Below, piece after piece: positions 46,901 to 54,994 of a DNA stretch of 64,000 nt. Every line of letters starts with the position of its first letter. Position 1 is the first letter of the stretch. Position numbers and translations under genes: made by a program. This DNA is from Paenibacillus sp. FSL H8-0048 (lineage in GTDB: Bacteria > Bacillota > Bacilli > Paenibacillales > Paenibacillaceae), in contig NZ_JBBODF010000001.1 of NCBI RefSeq assembly GCF_038002825.1, forward strand, positions 2,480,001 to 2,544,000, read 5' to 3'. The notes below the pieces were generated by a model, which saw nothing but the letters and a program-made list of their open reading frames with translations, was not told the origin of the DNA and did not search any database.

Positions 46901-48095
46901 TATTGATATTCATATTGCCTTGTACTACTATCCGTTTCGCGGATAGATCGAGCGAACCATTGTTATAAACCAGAGAACCTGCAAACAATTCATTATCTAC
47001 ATGTACATTGGAATTATTATTTAAATGCACCGTCCCCTGTACCCATAGGTTACCTAGATTCTCATCTGGTGCAGGGTTGATAACATTAACATCCAACGCT
47101 GTATTGGCATTTAATCCTCCACGGAGAATTAACGACCCGTACACCGTTACATTCAGATTCCGGTTCGTATTCATACCGTCGACGATTACAATGACAGGCT
47201 GTTCTGCGCTTCCGAACGTCACGCTTGATTCTAAATTCAATTGTCCGACTGCAATAATTGCAGGCTTCTTGCCGCTGGAGCGGATAGAGCTTTGTATAGC
47301 TTCAATATCCGAATTTCCTATTGCCACTGCATGTTGGCTAAACTGCTGTATTTGTTGTTCAATAGATTCTATTTGTTCGCGGATATGGCGGGAGATTTCT
47401 GCCAGCAGGCCGTTCACCCTGATAAAAGGCGGAGCGTTGTGTATGTTGGTCATGCTTCCCGATAGAAGAACTTTGTCACCAGCAACCTTATTTGGTTCAA
47501 AAGGCTGGCGGATTTGAGGCGGGATCAAGGCGGGAGTGTATGTATTAACCAATGAAAGTTCTATGCTATTGAGAGCCGTCTCAATTCCGGCAGCATGGAT
47601 TTGACTTAACGTCAGTCTTCCATCTTCGACAGCAACCTTCTTCTTAACCGTTCTATGCTGCCCTGCTTCAAGAGTGAGTCCCTCCATCACTTTGATATTC
47701 TCAACTGAAAGCGAGTTGTTGCTGCTATATACAGAGTCACCTACGGTTACTGAGACTTCATAAGTCCCATTGTCTAGTGCAATTTCCCACTTTCCATCCG
47801 GATGGATTCGTGTCAGGCTGCTTATGCCGGAGTCATCGTATGTATCTCTTACGACTGTTGCATCGGTATGATCCATATTCCAGCCGTAGGAGTATTGGTT
47901 TTTGACGCTAAAAACGGCTCCGGAATCTGCAAGCTCTCCGTCCTGTACAGGAGCATCTTCGGGCTGAAACCGGATCCTGAGAATACTGTCCTGTGCGGAA
48001 ATCTTCATCCCTGAGAATTCTACAAAAGGTGCAAGAAATTGAGCCAGAATGATAAAACACAGTACCTTACATATAAAGCTTTTCCTATTTGTCAT
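43977..48095 (-). CDS. Secreted PA14/FN3-repeat protein, Rhs operon gene 1
   Basis: A 1372-residue exported protein. Signal peptide at about 1-36. An N-terminal malectin-like or carbohydrate-binding domain follows (LRIRFQPEDAPVQDG, NGTYEVSVTVGD). Then comes a region of short beta repeats rich in Asn and Val (NNSNVHVDNELFAGSLVYNN), and a PA14 domain (LKAEYYSGNDFTGKKAV ... RWTGQIQPNY ... GGVRLWVNDQLLVDAW). Eight FN3 repeats follow, and the same cohesin-like C-terminal domain as gene 2. PA14 and malectin folds bind sugars, so it may bind cell-wall or matrix glycans. I set the start at ATG 48095 (CGGAGGT 6 bases upstream); the frame to 48128 runs into the riboswitch terminator. First gene of the operon. 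Confidence 0.85.
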   Translation of the reverse strand: MTNRKSFICKVLCFIILAQFLAPFVEFSGMKISAQDSILRIRFQPEDAPVQDGELADSGAVFSVKNQYSYGWNMDHTDATVVRDTYDDSGISSLTRIHPDGKWEIALDNGTYEVSVTVGDSVYSSNNSLSVENIKVMEGLTLEAGQHRTVKKKVAVEDGRLTLSQIHAAGIETALNSIELSLVNTYTPALIPPQIRQPFEPNKVAGDKVLLSGSMTNIHNAPPFIRVNGLLAEISRHIREQIESIEQQIQQFSQHAVAIGNSDIEAIQSSIRSSGKKPAIIAVGQLNLESSVTFGSAEQPVIVIVDGMNTNRNLNVTVYGSLILRGGLNANTALDVNVINPAPDENLGNLWVQGTVHLNNNSNVHVDNELFAGSLVYNNGSLDLSAKRIVVQGNMNINTLVTMNVDEEMSIGEVVSNNSKAELNVTKGDLFVRDNVSVNNHLNITTGGLFAVGGNVISNQRPIIHTGNEHAGRTLLKYVLSGLKAEYYSGNDFTGKKAVKVDESISLAGQPVLGVPGIADQHFSVRWTGQIQPNYTDQYTFSARTSGGVRLWVNDQLLVDAWTTKQHVEQGTIQLEAGKKYDLKMEYANDMGNPQASLLWESEQQTREVVPSVSLRPFSIPAVNASATDTSITLSWPSLFNADGYEIEFDKEVTVLGSEPGFTKGGLSPGTEHFYRIRAISGDIKGEWSIASSYWTLPAAPLNIQMKATSHTITLEWEPVIGATSYEIEVNNSTKNIGAVLTYQETDLNPNMPKVFRIRAVNSSGAGAWSEVVTKTTLVGVPSKLQGTADEQSVHLHWDAVSGAASYDLEVDGVVSNNIMDNSYIHDNLQSNSKHSYRVRAKNNDGISEWSNTITVHTLPGVPQNLTAQVEGSSVHVAWDPVTGATGYDIEVDGDVLDNELKLEFTHSQLALNSEHTYRVRARNEERVGSWTQTMVYSTHAGVPANIQTSAKSNEITITWDIVAGALSYDIELDGATIRNISDNLYIHKKLEPFSTHKYRVRAVNAAGAAEWSKYVSATTTFGKPSNLKALAKNTSIELTWDKVESATGYDLLVDGEVLNNEESLSYKHTGLEPYSWHNYRVRAKQGSFLGEWSEPLTISTVLGIPGNVKTETKSNQIRLSWDSVKGATGYEIEADGTMIDNGSKIAFTHTGLLPNTKHNYRIRAKNTQVVSDWSEWTTIITGVTAPEVPKNLRGDVTVNSVQLVWDSVNGASGYDLEVDGQIISNFNLLEYTHSGLEPNTMHAYRVRAKNAGATSDWSELLKKTTTPAVTIKPEKDSPLNFVMIIPYKSDKSERRVTVTYNAKDLEVMDLRAETPEMELGTGNIAGTPIHVIQFEPGKIVFNVQMSNKAAMNTIIFTALTNQFTKVTYTIE

Positions 48096-48139
48096 AAAAG
48101 ACCTCCGCTCATTTAACACTTCAATCAAAAAAAGGGCGC

Positions 48140-48170
48140 AAAAAAACCACCGGAAAGAGCGGCCCGGCTG
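48140..48170 (-). terminator. Terminator-like hairpin of the riboswitch expression platform
   Basis: GCCGG-GCCGCTCTTT-CCGGT then a run of seven T on the minus strand. The left arm overlaps the 3' end of the c-di-GMP aptamer, the usual arrangement for ligand-controlled termination. The stem is short (5 bp), so its strength is uncertain. Confidence 0.6.
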
Positions 48171-48250
48171 CCATTCACAGGGTGGGTATCTCCCGCCCTG
48201 TGGTAAGGCCCGTGGCTTTGCGTCCCTGACTTTCGTACAGGTTTGCCTTT
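48163..48250 (-). ncRNA. Cyclic-di-GMP-I riboswitch (GEMM-I)
   Basis: On the minus strand the class I core is present. GGCAAACC opens it, then a hairpin CCTGTAC-GAAA-GTCAGG with the GAAA tetraloop, the invariant GGGACGCAAAGCC, then CACGGGCC, a P3-type stem (CACAGGG ... CCCTGTG), and ATGGCAGCCGGG at the 3' side. This matches Rfam GEMM-I element by element. It is followed by a terminator-like hairpin and, about 45 bases on, the ATG of the PA14/FN3 gene. It should therefore couple the whole Rhs operon to c-di-GMP. Whether the ligand switches expression on or off cannot be settled by eye. Confidence 0.93.
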
Positions 48251-48372
48251 TTAGTTCTAATGGTTAAATTCATGCGAAATCATTTTGAATTCACTTCAAA
48301 TCCAATCTGTACTTACCTTGGCAATAATACCCTATATTTGAATCATATAATATTGTTATTTCTGTGAACGTT
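48251..48372. other. AT-rich gap holding the Rhs operon promoter
   Basis: About 120 bases between the MFS gene and the riboswitch. The promoter of the operon must lie here. TTGAAG near 48305 is a possible -35 on the minus strand, but no convincing -10 at the right distance was found. Confidence 0.35.
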
Positions 48373-49560
48373 TTAACCCAGCACCCTCCGCACCACCACC
48401 CAACTTCCCAGCGGCGCGGCACCCAACAGCAGCATGAGCAGAGTTAGGGTCTGCGGGGACTGGTCCAGTGACAGTACGGCGATGAAGATCAGCAGGCCGA
48501 GGAGGCGGCCGCTCATCAGGCTAAGCTCCCTCAGCACTACCCATTCCACGCGTTTGCCGGCGCTCTCCTCGGACACTCCCATAAGGTCGAAGCTGGTGGA
48601 CAGCATCGGCAGCATGTAGAGCGGCAGGCAGAGTGAGGTCCCGATTCCCATGATTAGGAGGGTGGTAAAGTTCACCTTCCACAGCAGCGGAAGAAGGAAG
48701 GCGATGAGCAGCAGACTGCCTGCCAGCATACCGCCGAGGCGGGCACGGGGCTTAAACCATCTGCCGGCCGCATAATAACTGATCAGAGAGACGGCCGAGG
48801 TCAGCAGGGCGAACTGCCCCAGCTTGCTCTCCTCCTGTGCTGCAATGTAGACGAGCAGACCGATCAGGAAGGAGAATACGCCTTCCCGGATGCCCTGGAA
48901 CACTAGCGCCGCCGCAACTGGCCGCCAAGGACTGCGCCTGCACGCAAGCTCGCGCCAGGACTCCAGCCAGAGATAGGCTTCGCCGCGCGGCCGTTTGCGC
49001 AGCCCGAAGCTGAGCACAGCAGCCACCCCATAGATAGAGAGCGACAGTATGAATACCATGCGGTAGCCTTGTCCGCCTTGCCAGCGGGAGATCATCCAGC
49101 CGGACACCCAGGGGCCGGCTATTCCCGTCAGGGAACCCAGCAGACCCATCCACCCGTTATAGAAATCGCGGTTTGCAGCGTCCGTAATCTCGAAGAACAC
49201 AATATTGAACGCCAGCCAATACAGCCCGATGGATAGCCCGAGGACCCCGCCCAGCGGCCAAATGAAATGCACTGCTTCTCCTTGCAGCCACAGCACCAGC
49301 AAATAAAAAAAGCCCGATACGGCAATTCCCAGCCGCAGGGCATTCATTTTGTTATGCTCTTTCACCCACTTGCCGCCCAGCCAAAAGCTGAGACCTACGG
49401 CAAGCTGCTGGGCCACGGTGAACCAGCCGATCATGGCGAAGTTCTGCCGGCTTTTCCACAGATATACGTTGAGGAACGTCCCTGCAAGCACTGTAGCCAG
49501 AAGGTATAGCCCGCCTACAGCTAGCAGCAGCGCCGCCTGTCCCCGTTCTGAATCTCTCAT
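48373..49560 (-). CDS. MFS transporter
   Basis: Integral membrane protein of 395 residues with about 11-12 hydrophobic segments and the alternating short polar loops of the major facilitator superfamily. An MFS-like loop (GLRKRPRGEAYLWLES) separates the two halves near residue 185-200, and GGKWVKEHNKMNALRLG resembles the cytoplasmic loop 2-3 motif. The substrate is unknown. The ATG lies about 5 bases after a GGAGG. It is on the same strand as the Rhs operon but is separated from it by the operon's own promoter and riboswitch region. Confidence 0.87.
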   Translation of the reverse strand: MRDSERGQAALLLAVGGLYLLATVLAGTFLNVYLWKSRQNFAMIGWFTVAQQLAVGLSFWLGGKWVKEHNKMNALRLGIAVSGFFYLLVLWLQGEAVHFIWPLGGVLGLSIGLYWLAFNIVFFEITDAANRDFYNGWMGLLGSLTGIAGPWVSGWMISRWQGGQGYRMVFILSLSIYGVAAVLSFGLRKRPRGEAYLWLESWRELACRRSPWRPVAAALVFQGIREGVFSFLIGLLVYIAAQEESKLGQFALLTSAVSLISYYAAGRWFKPRARLGGMLAGSLLLIAFLLPLLWKVNFTTLLIMGIGTSLCLPLYMLPMLSTSFDLMGVSEESAGKRVEWVVLRELSLMSGRLLGLLIFIAVLSLDQSPQTLTLLMLLLGAAPLGSWVVVRRVLG

Positions 49561-49640
49561 GCTTAGCCTCCCTGCTCATCCTTGGACACTTCATCTATCC
49601 ATAACATGTCCAGATGGCAGGGAAAGCATGAATCCGATCT

Positions 49641-50186
49641 TTATTCGCCTGCGGTGCTGAGATTGCGGACAAGCTGGATGCGGTCTTCCTGTGCCAGACT
49701 ATGCTGTACATGGAAGCAGGAAGGGCAGACGTACAGATTCAGCGCGAAAGGAGGCTTCAGCACGGCTGCGCCGCTAAGCGCTTCCGGCGTTGCCGGGGTG
49801 AACCCGTCCACCTGCTGCGTACCGAAGTGAAGCATCAGCTCATGGCATTGCGGACATTCCGGCGCTTCCAGCTGGGCAGCCAGAATTGCGGAGACCTTGT
49901 CCTCATAACGCTTCAGATCATAGTCATCGCCGAACTGGCCCAGCGTACCCCATACAGGCACCACGCTATCCTTGTCGTCGTCATCCCACAAATTATCATC
50001 GCTAATCTCTTCCTCCCCGGAAGCTTCTTCCGCAACCGGCTCGTCATCCTCAAGATCCTCTGCACCTATCGTTACTGTGCGGTAACCGCTAAGCTCGTTA
50101 TTGCAATGAGGACAGGTATCCTCGGGTCCAAACTCCTCATCCCATACAATCTCGGTGTGGCACCATGGGCAAACTGTTGTCTCCAT
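49641..50186 (-). CDS. Zinc-ribbon protein of unknown function
   Basis: A 181-residue acidic soluble protein. Two zinc ribbons are visible, one at the N-terminus (CPWCH ... CPHCN, about 5-30) and one in the C-terminal half (CPQCH ... CPSCF, about 117-159), joined by a Glu/Asp-rich linker. I know no specific function; such proteins are common as uncharacterised genes in Paenibacillus. The ATG follows AAGGAG by 12 bases. Confidence 0.8.
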   Translation of the reverse strand: METTVCPWCHTEIVWDEEFGPEDTCPHCNNELSGYRTVTIGAEDLEDDEPVAEEASGEEEISDDNLWDDDDKDSVVPVWGTLGQFGDDYDLKRYEDKVSAILAAQLEAPECPQCHELMLHFGTQQVDGFTPATPEALSGAAVLKPPFALNLYVCPSCFHVQHSLAQEDRIQLVRNLSTAGE

Positions 50187-50219
50187 CTGTATAATCTCCT
50201 TCGCTTACTCACATTCGGT

Positions 50220-50300
50220 TCAATTCACCGTTAAATATATAATGCCGGCCGCTACAAAAGCCAGGGCTGAAAAAAACAGAATCCGAATCAGCAGCTTCAT
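50220..50300 (-). CDS. 26-residue single-span membrane peptide
   Basis: A tiny frame starting MKLLIRILFF and continuing as one hydrophobic helix of about 20 residues, ending at TGA 50220-50222. The ATG has AGGGGG 7 bases before it and begins 16 bases after the DUF350 gene stop on the same strand. The basic start and single span suggest a small membrane subunit or partner of the DUF350 protein. Confidence 0.55.
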   Translation of the reverse strand: MKLLIRILFFSALAFVAAGIIYLTVN

Positions 50301-50316
50301 CTCCCTGCCCCCTAAT

Positions 50317-50736
50317 TCAGAATATGGCCGCGCCGATAACATAGGACAAGGATATGGAGAGCAGCATGGCTGTCAGTCCTACGGCCCGGTTATCCGCAGC
50401 AATCTCTTCATCAATTGAAAAGACCGGAGTAAAAAACTCGAACAGGAAGTAAGCCAGAAGCAGCAGCAAAAAGCCTACAAGAGACCATTTCATCGTCTCA
50501 TAGATCGATGCCCCTGCTTCAATGCTGAAGCGTAAGATGTTGCAGATTCCGAAGATTTTGCCTCCGGTTGCCATAGCTACGGCTACATTCCCCTTGCGAA
50601 TTTCTTCCCAGCAGTTGTATTTCGTCACCATTTCAAAGAAGGACAGAAAGACGACCAGCCCCAATATGGCGACAGTGAAGTAGCCTAGCAGCGCCCCCAG
50701 CGGATGTTCCAGCAAAAGATCAATATTATCCTGCAC
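50317..50736 (-). CDS. DUF350 membrane protein
   Basis: A 139-residue integral membrane protein with four predicted spans and the DUF350 marks VAVAMATGGKIFGIC and FTPVFSIDEEIAADNRAVGLTAML. Function unknown; DUF350 proteins often occur with membrane-stress or phospholipid genes. It starts 32 bases after mutS2 and is followed at 16 bases by a 26-residue membrane peptide, so mutS2, DUF350 and the peptide may be co-transcribed. Confidence 0.87.
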   Translation of the reverse strand: MQDNIDLLLEHPLGALLGYFTVAILGLVVFLSFFEMVTKYNCWEEIRKGNVAVAMATGGKIFGICNILRFSIEAGASIYETMKWSLVGFLLLLLAYFLFEFFTPVFSIDEEIAADNRAVGLTAMLLSISLSYVIGAAIF

Positions 50737-50768
50737 ACTTTTCCCTCTTCCCTGCCGGACTATGGGCG

Positions 50769-53135
50769 CTACTCCAGTTCAGCTACCGTCACACCCGCGC
50801 CGCCTTCATTATAGTTCCCGAGCCGATAGCTTTTGACATGCTTATGCTTGCGGAGATATTCCTGAATTCCTGTCCGCAGGACTCCCGTCCCCTTGCCGTG
50901 GATAATGGAGATCTGCCCCAGATTGCCGAGAAAAGCTTCGTCGATGAAGCGGTCGGTCTCCATGATGGCTTCCTCCAGGTTCGCACCGCGCAAATCAAGC
51001 TCATTACGGATATTCTCATCGCGTGTACGCTTGACCGTTGTCGCCCTGCGCAGAGCCGGCGGAGGAGCATCCGGTGCGGAGGCCAGGAATTCCAGATCAC
51101 TCAGATTGACCTTCATCTTCATGATGCCGAACTGAACAACAGCCTCCTTGGTACCGCTCAGCTCAACCACAAGGCCCTTCTGATTCACATTCGCTACCTT
51201 AACTTCATCCCCCGGCTGAATCTTGCGCGGCGCCTTGACCGTGCTGCGCGGCACAGCCTTCTTGCGCGGTGCAGGCTCAGCTTCATCCAGCCGGCGGCGG
51301 GCTTCAATCAGCTTATGCTCCTTGACGGATGCGCCTTCCTCCAGCGCCAGGCGGCGGAGGCCAACGATAATCTCCTCGGCTTCCTTCCGTGCCTTGGCCA
51401 GAAGTTCGCTGGCATCCTTCTCTGCCTTCTCGAGACGCTTGTCGCGTGAGCCCTCCAGCTTCTCCAGCTCCTGCTGCTGCCGCTTGCGGAATTCCTCCGC
51501 TTCGCGGCGGATCTCTTCCGCCCGTATGCGTTCGTTCTCTGCGGTAAGCCGGTTCTCCTCAAGGGAGGCAATCATATGCTCAACACGCATATCTTCTTCC
51601 TTCACTTCACCGCGCGCATGCTCAAGGATCGCACTTGGCATCCCGAGGCGTTCAGCAATGGCGAACGCATTGCTTCGTCCAGGAACACCGACCAGCAGCC
51701 GGTAAGTAGGACTCAGGCTCTGCACATCGAATTCCATGCTGGCATTAATAACGCCTGCCCGTTCATAAGCGTATGCCTTGAGTTCACTATAATGTGTAGT
51801 GGCAACCATCCGGGATTCCGTCCGGTGAATATTCTCCAGAATTGCTATCGCCAGTGCGGAGCCTTCGGCCGGATCTGTTCCTGCACCGACCTCATCGAGC
51901 AGTATCAGGCTCTTCGGTGTCATCCGCTTGAGAATGGATATAATATTCGTCATATGGCTGGAGAAGGTACTGAGGCTCTGCTCAATGCTCTGCTCATCGC
52001 CAATATCGGCGTAGATCGCATCGAAGACACACAGCTGGCTGCCTTCCTCGGCCGGTATGAAGAGACCCGACATCGCCATCAGGCTGAGCAGGCCAATCGT
52101 CTTCAGGGTCACGGTCTTCCCGCCCGTATTCGGTCCGGTCACGATGATGGAGCGGTAATCATTACCCAGCTCCACATCCAGCGGCACAACCTGCTCCGCC
52201 GGAATGAGCGGATGGCGGCCCTTGCGCAGGCGCAGGTATCCGCGGTCATTCATCCGCGGCTGGGTAGCCTTCAGGTCGCGTGCCAGACGCGCTTTGGCGA
52301 AGATGAAGTCCAGCCCGCCGAGAATGTCGATATCATACGCCATCTCCTCGGCAATATCACCGACCAGCGCAGTGAGCCGGTGCAGGATGATCTCGATCTC
52401 GCGTTCTTCGCGCAGCCGCGTCTCCCGCAGCTTGTTATTCATCGCCACAATGGATTCCGGCTCAATGAACAGTGTTGCCCCTGAGCCCGACTGGTCGTGC
52501 ACAATACCGCCGAAGTGGGCCCGGTACTCAGCCTTGACCGGAATGACGAACCGGTCACCACGGATCGTCACAAGCTGATCCTGGAGCATCTTCGAGACCG
52601 AAGACGAGCGGATCATCGAATCCAGCTTCTCACGGATACGTGTCTCTCCCCCGCGCAGCTCGCGGCGGAGGGCGGCAAGCTCCGTGCTCGCCGAATCCAT
52701 TACATCGGCGTTCTCGTCAATACACATGCGGATGGCATCTTCAACAGGCTTCTGCTCCGACAGCAGATCACTCTGTGCAAAGAGGGTAGGAACGCTCTCA
52801 TCGTCATGCATGGCATGAATGAACCGCTTCACCCTGCGGGCCCCGCCAATCGTGTTACCTACCGCAAGCAGCTCTGCCGTACCCAGCATTCCGCCAATTG
52901 ATGCACGCTTCAGCGCAGGCCGGATATCGGTCACGCCGCCGAATGAAGGAATTCCCTTCAACCGGTCAACATTTACCGCCTCATCCGTAGCCTGCAGGAG
53001 CTTCTTCACCCCTTCGAAATCACCGGAAGGCTTCAGGAGCTCGGCGGTCAGCCGTCCCATCGGCGTCTGCGTATACTGCATCAATTTATTTAAAATCTTG
53101 CGATATTCAAGCGTATGCAAAATTTTGTCGTCCAA
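50769..53135 (-). CDS. mutS2: MutS2 endonuclease/ATPase
   Basis: A 788-residue MutS2, equal in length to the B. subtilis protein. N-terminal core and clamp region (about 1-300), ATPase with Walker A GPNTGGKTVTLKT (near 335), Walker B ILLDEVGAGTDPAEG, a long coiled coil (about 515-620, Glu/Arg/Lys-rich), a KOW-like segment (QPGDEVKVANVNQKG) and a C-terminal Smr domain with LDLRG and IIHGKGTGVLRTGIQEYL. It lacks the mismatch-recognition domain of MutS. Known roles are suppression of recombination and rescue of collided ribosomes. The start is an ATG or TTG at 53135, with GGGAGCTG upstream. Confidence 0.96.
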   Translation of the reverse strand: MDDKILHTLEYRKILNKLMQYTQTPMGRLTAELLKPSGDFEGVKKLLQATDEAVNVDRLKGIPSFGGVTDIRPALKRASIGGMLGTAELLAVGNTIGGARRVKRFIHAMHDDESVPTLFAQSDLLSEQKPVEDAIRMCIDENADVMDSASTELAALRRELRGGETRIREKLDSMIRSSSVSKMLQDQLVTIRGDRFVIPVKAEYRAHFGGIVHDQSGSGATLFIEPESIVAMNNKLRETRLREEREIEIILHRLTALVGDIAEEMAYDIDILGGLDFIFAKARLARDLKATQPRMNDRGYLRLRKGRHPLIPAEQVVPLDVELGNDYRSIIVTGPNTGGKTVTLKTIGLLSLMAMSGLFIPAEEGSQLCVFDAIYADIGDEQSIEQSLSTFSSHMTNIISILKRMTPKSLILLDEVGAGTDPAEGSALAIAILENIHRTESRMVATTHYSELKAYAYERAGVINASMEFDVQSLSPTYRLLVGVPGRSNAFAIAERLGMPSAILEHARGEVKEEDMRVEHMIASLEENRLTAENERIRAEEIRREAEEFRKRQQQELEKLEGSRDKRLEKAEKDASELLAKARKEAEEIIVGLRRLALEEGASVKEHKLIEARRRLDEAEPAPRKKAVPRSTVKAPRKIQPGDEVKVANVNQKGLVVELSGTKEAVVQFGIMKMKVNLSDLEFLASAPDAPPPALRRATTVKRTRDENIRNELDLRGANLEEAIMETDRFIDEAFLGNLGQISIIHGKGTGVLRTGIQEYLRKHKHVKSYRLGNYNEGGAGVTVAELE

Positions 53136-53287
53136 TTACTGTCACAGCTCCCTTCATAGATGGAACCATTATACCTAATTTAGCCCATTTTCGCTATTTG
53201 GGTATGATTTCTGGGCATAGAAAACCGGCTTCGGGCCACAATAACAACGCACATATCCTTAAGCGAACGCCAAAGGAGGTTAGTTCA

Positions 53288-53635
53288 TTGAGATTCTTAG
53301 GTCATGTAGTACGGTTCATAGTCGCAGCAATCGTGCTGATGGTGGTCGGCTGGATTGTTCCGCAGTTCACGGTCGGGGGATTCTGGAGCGCATTCATGCT
53401 TGCTCTGGTGATCGCTCTGCTCGGCTGGGTCGTTGAAGGTATTTTCGGCAAAAAAACAACGCCCTTCGGACGCGGTATCGTCGGCTTCCTGGTCAGCGCC
53501 CTGGTCATCTGGATTGCCCAGTTCGTCGTCAGCGGAGTCAGTGTCTCGGTGCTTGGTGCCCTGCTTGCCGCACTGGTCATCGGGATCATCGACCTCTTCC
53601 TGCCGGTCTCCACTCCGTTTGAAGCAGGCAAATAA
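53288..53635 (+). CDS. Phage-holin-superfamily-IV-like membrane protein (YvlD type)
   Basis: A 115-residue membrane protein of the Phage_holin_4_2 (YvlD) family with four hydrophobic spans; GWIVPQFTVGGFWSAFMLAL and ALLAALVIGIIDLFLPV are typical. These are chromosomal membrane proteins, not lysis proteins. I chose TTG at 53288 because AAAGGAGG lies 8 bases before it and the product then starts LRFLGHVVRF as in the family. The frame extends to 53198 with an unconvincing polar leader. Confidence 0.8.
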   Translation: MRFLGHVVRFIVAAIVLMVVGWIVPQFTVGGFWSAFMLALVIALLGWVVEGIFGKKTTPFGRGIVGFLVSALVIWIAQFVVSGVSVSVLGALLAALVIGIIDLFLPVSTPFEAGK

Positions 53636-53659
53636 CGGCCCAAGGCACGTGCAGAAAGT

Positions 53660-53703
53660 GAAACCCCCAGTCCCGGTCTATATCGGAATTTGGGGGTTTT
53701 CTG
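53660..53703. terminator. Terminator between convergent genes
   Basis: AAACCCCCA and TGGGGGTTTT pair around CCCGGTCTATATCGGAA, which itself can form a small inner stem. It overlaps the stop codon of the diguanylate cyclase gene. Confidence 0.82.
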
Positions 53704-54811
53704 TAAGTTTATGCTCTTTAACGGAAGAGACCACAGAGGTCACTACTGCATTTTTCCCGCTGCGCTTGGCCGTATACAGCGAATCGTCTGTCTTGCGGAA
53801 CAGCAGCTCCTTGCCGTCTCCAAGCTGGTAGTGACACAGTCCGATGCTGACCGTAATGGGTTTGTTCCCGGCATACGGATGGCACATGGCAGCAATGCTG
53901 ATACGCATTTGCTCGACGGCAGCATAGGCTTCCTGCAAGCTTTTATCCGTAAAAATCACTGCGAATTCTTCCCCGCCATACCTTGCCGCGAAGTCATTCA
54001 ACCCGATCAGGCTGCCCATCTTGGCCGCCACCTCTTTGAGCACAAGATCGCCCACCCAGTGTCCATATCTGTCATTGACCTGCTTGAAATTATCGATGTC
54101 CATTAACGCCAGCTGCAGCCTCAGTCCGTTGCTCTCACACTGCTCCAGCAGCGAATCCAGGTATTCATGGAACGTCTTGTGGTTGTACAGGCCGGTAAGC
54201 GCATCTATCTTCAGCAGCTTGTCCGAGATCGCCCGCTCCACCATCAGCTCCTGCTCCGACTTGGTCAGCTGCTCCAGATAATCGCGCGTCTCGCGGCCAC
54301 GGAGGATCACGGCCTGCGCCGTCAGGGCAAAGACAACATACACACACTCCACCAGCACAAACTCCAGCAGCGGTTTGCCAAGCAGCGGCCGCTCAAGCCC
54401 AAAATAGACCCCTGCGTAGAATGCAATACTGAATGCCCCAAGCGAATACAGCAGCCGCTGGTCGAAATAGATGAGGGCCAGCATAATCGGCATCATCAGC
54501 GTCATCTGCGCACCGTCTACATAAGGCTCCAGCACAAAATACATCAGATAGGAAACCATGAAGCTGCAGACCACAACCGACTGCTTATGATAACGGAGCG
54601 AGCGGCGCAGCCAGACCTCGGCAGAAGCCATAGTCAGGATAATCATCACATTGCAGACTATGAATAGATGCCCGTTGCCGGGACTGAATATCGTCTGCAT
54701 CTTATCAGAACGGGAGTACAGCATATACAGGAACTGGGGGAGCAGCAGACAGAGTACGATGATCCAGTAGCCATATAGTATTCTCCGGTGCCATCTCTCT
54801 ACACTTTGCAA
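53678..54811 (-). CDS. GGDEF diguanylate cyclase, membrane-bound
   Basis: Makes cyclic di-GMP from two GTP. About six membrane spans form the N-terminal half (roughly 15-175), followed by a short coiled coil and a GGDEF domain. The active-site loop is YGGEEF (GGEEF at 279-283) and the metal site is in LALMDIDNFKQVNDRYGH. No RxxD inhibitory site was seen at the usual place. A TTG at 54811 is the only standard start, but the frame is open upstream (IIIDYALQSVERW). GGGGAG lies 7 bases before an ATT, so the true start may be that ATT. It is encoded 5.6 kb from the c-di-GMP riboswitch of the Rhs operon. Confidence 0.9.
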   Translation of the reverse strand: MQSVERWHRRILYGYWIIVLCLLLPQFLYMLYSRSDKMQTIFSPGNGHLFIVCNVMIILTMASAEVWLRRSLRYHKQSVVVCSFMVSYLMYFVLEPYVDGAQMTLMMPIMLALIYFDQRLLYSLGAFSIAFYAGVYFGLERPLLGKPLLEFVLVECVYVVFALTAQAVILRGRETRDYLEQLTKSEQELMVERAISDKLLKIDALTGLYNHKTFHEYLDSLLEQCESNGLRLQLALMDIDNFKQVNDRYGHWVGDLVLKEVAAKMGSLIGLNDFAARYGGEEFAVIFTDKSLQEAYAAVEQMRISIAAMCHPYAGNKPITVSIGLCHYQLGDGKELLFRKTDDSLYTAKRSGKNAVVTSVVSSVKEHKLTENPQIPI

Positions 54812-54994
54812 CGCGTAATCTATAATGATCTGACTCCCCTGCTTCTAGCCGAATAATATGAAGCTTTAATTATATTAAGCTTAATTATAATTAATTTTAA
54901 ACTCTTTTGCATCATATTTTTGCAAAATTCGACAAAGTTTGCAGCGGCGGTGACGGCGGCGGTTGAAGTCTTATCCATAGATTGATCAAGACAA

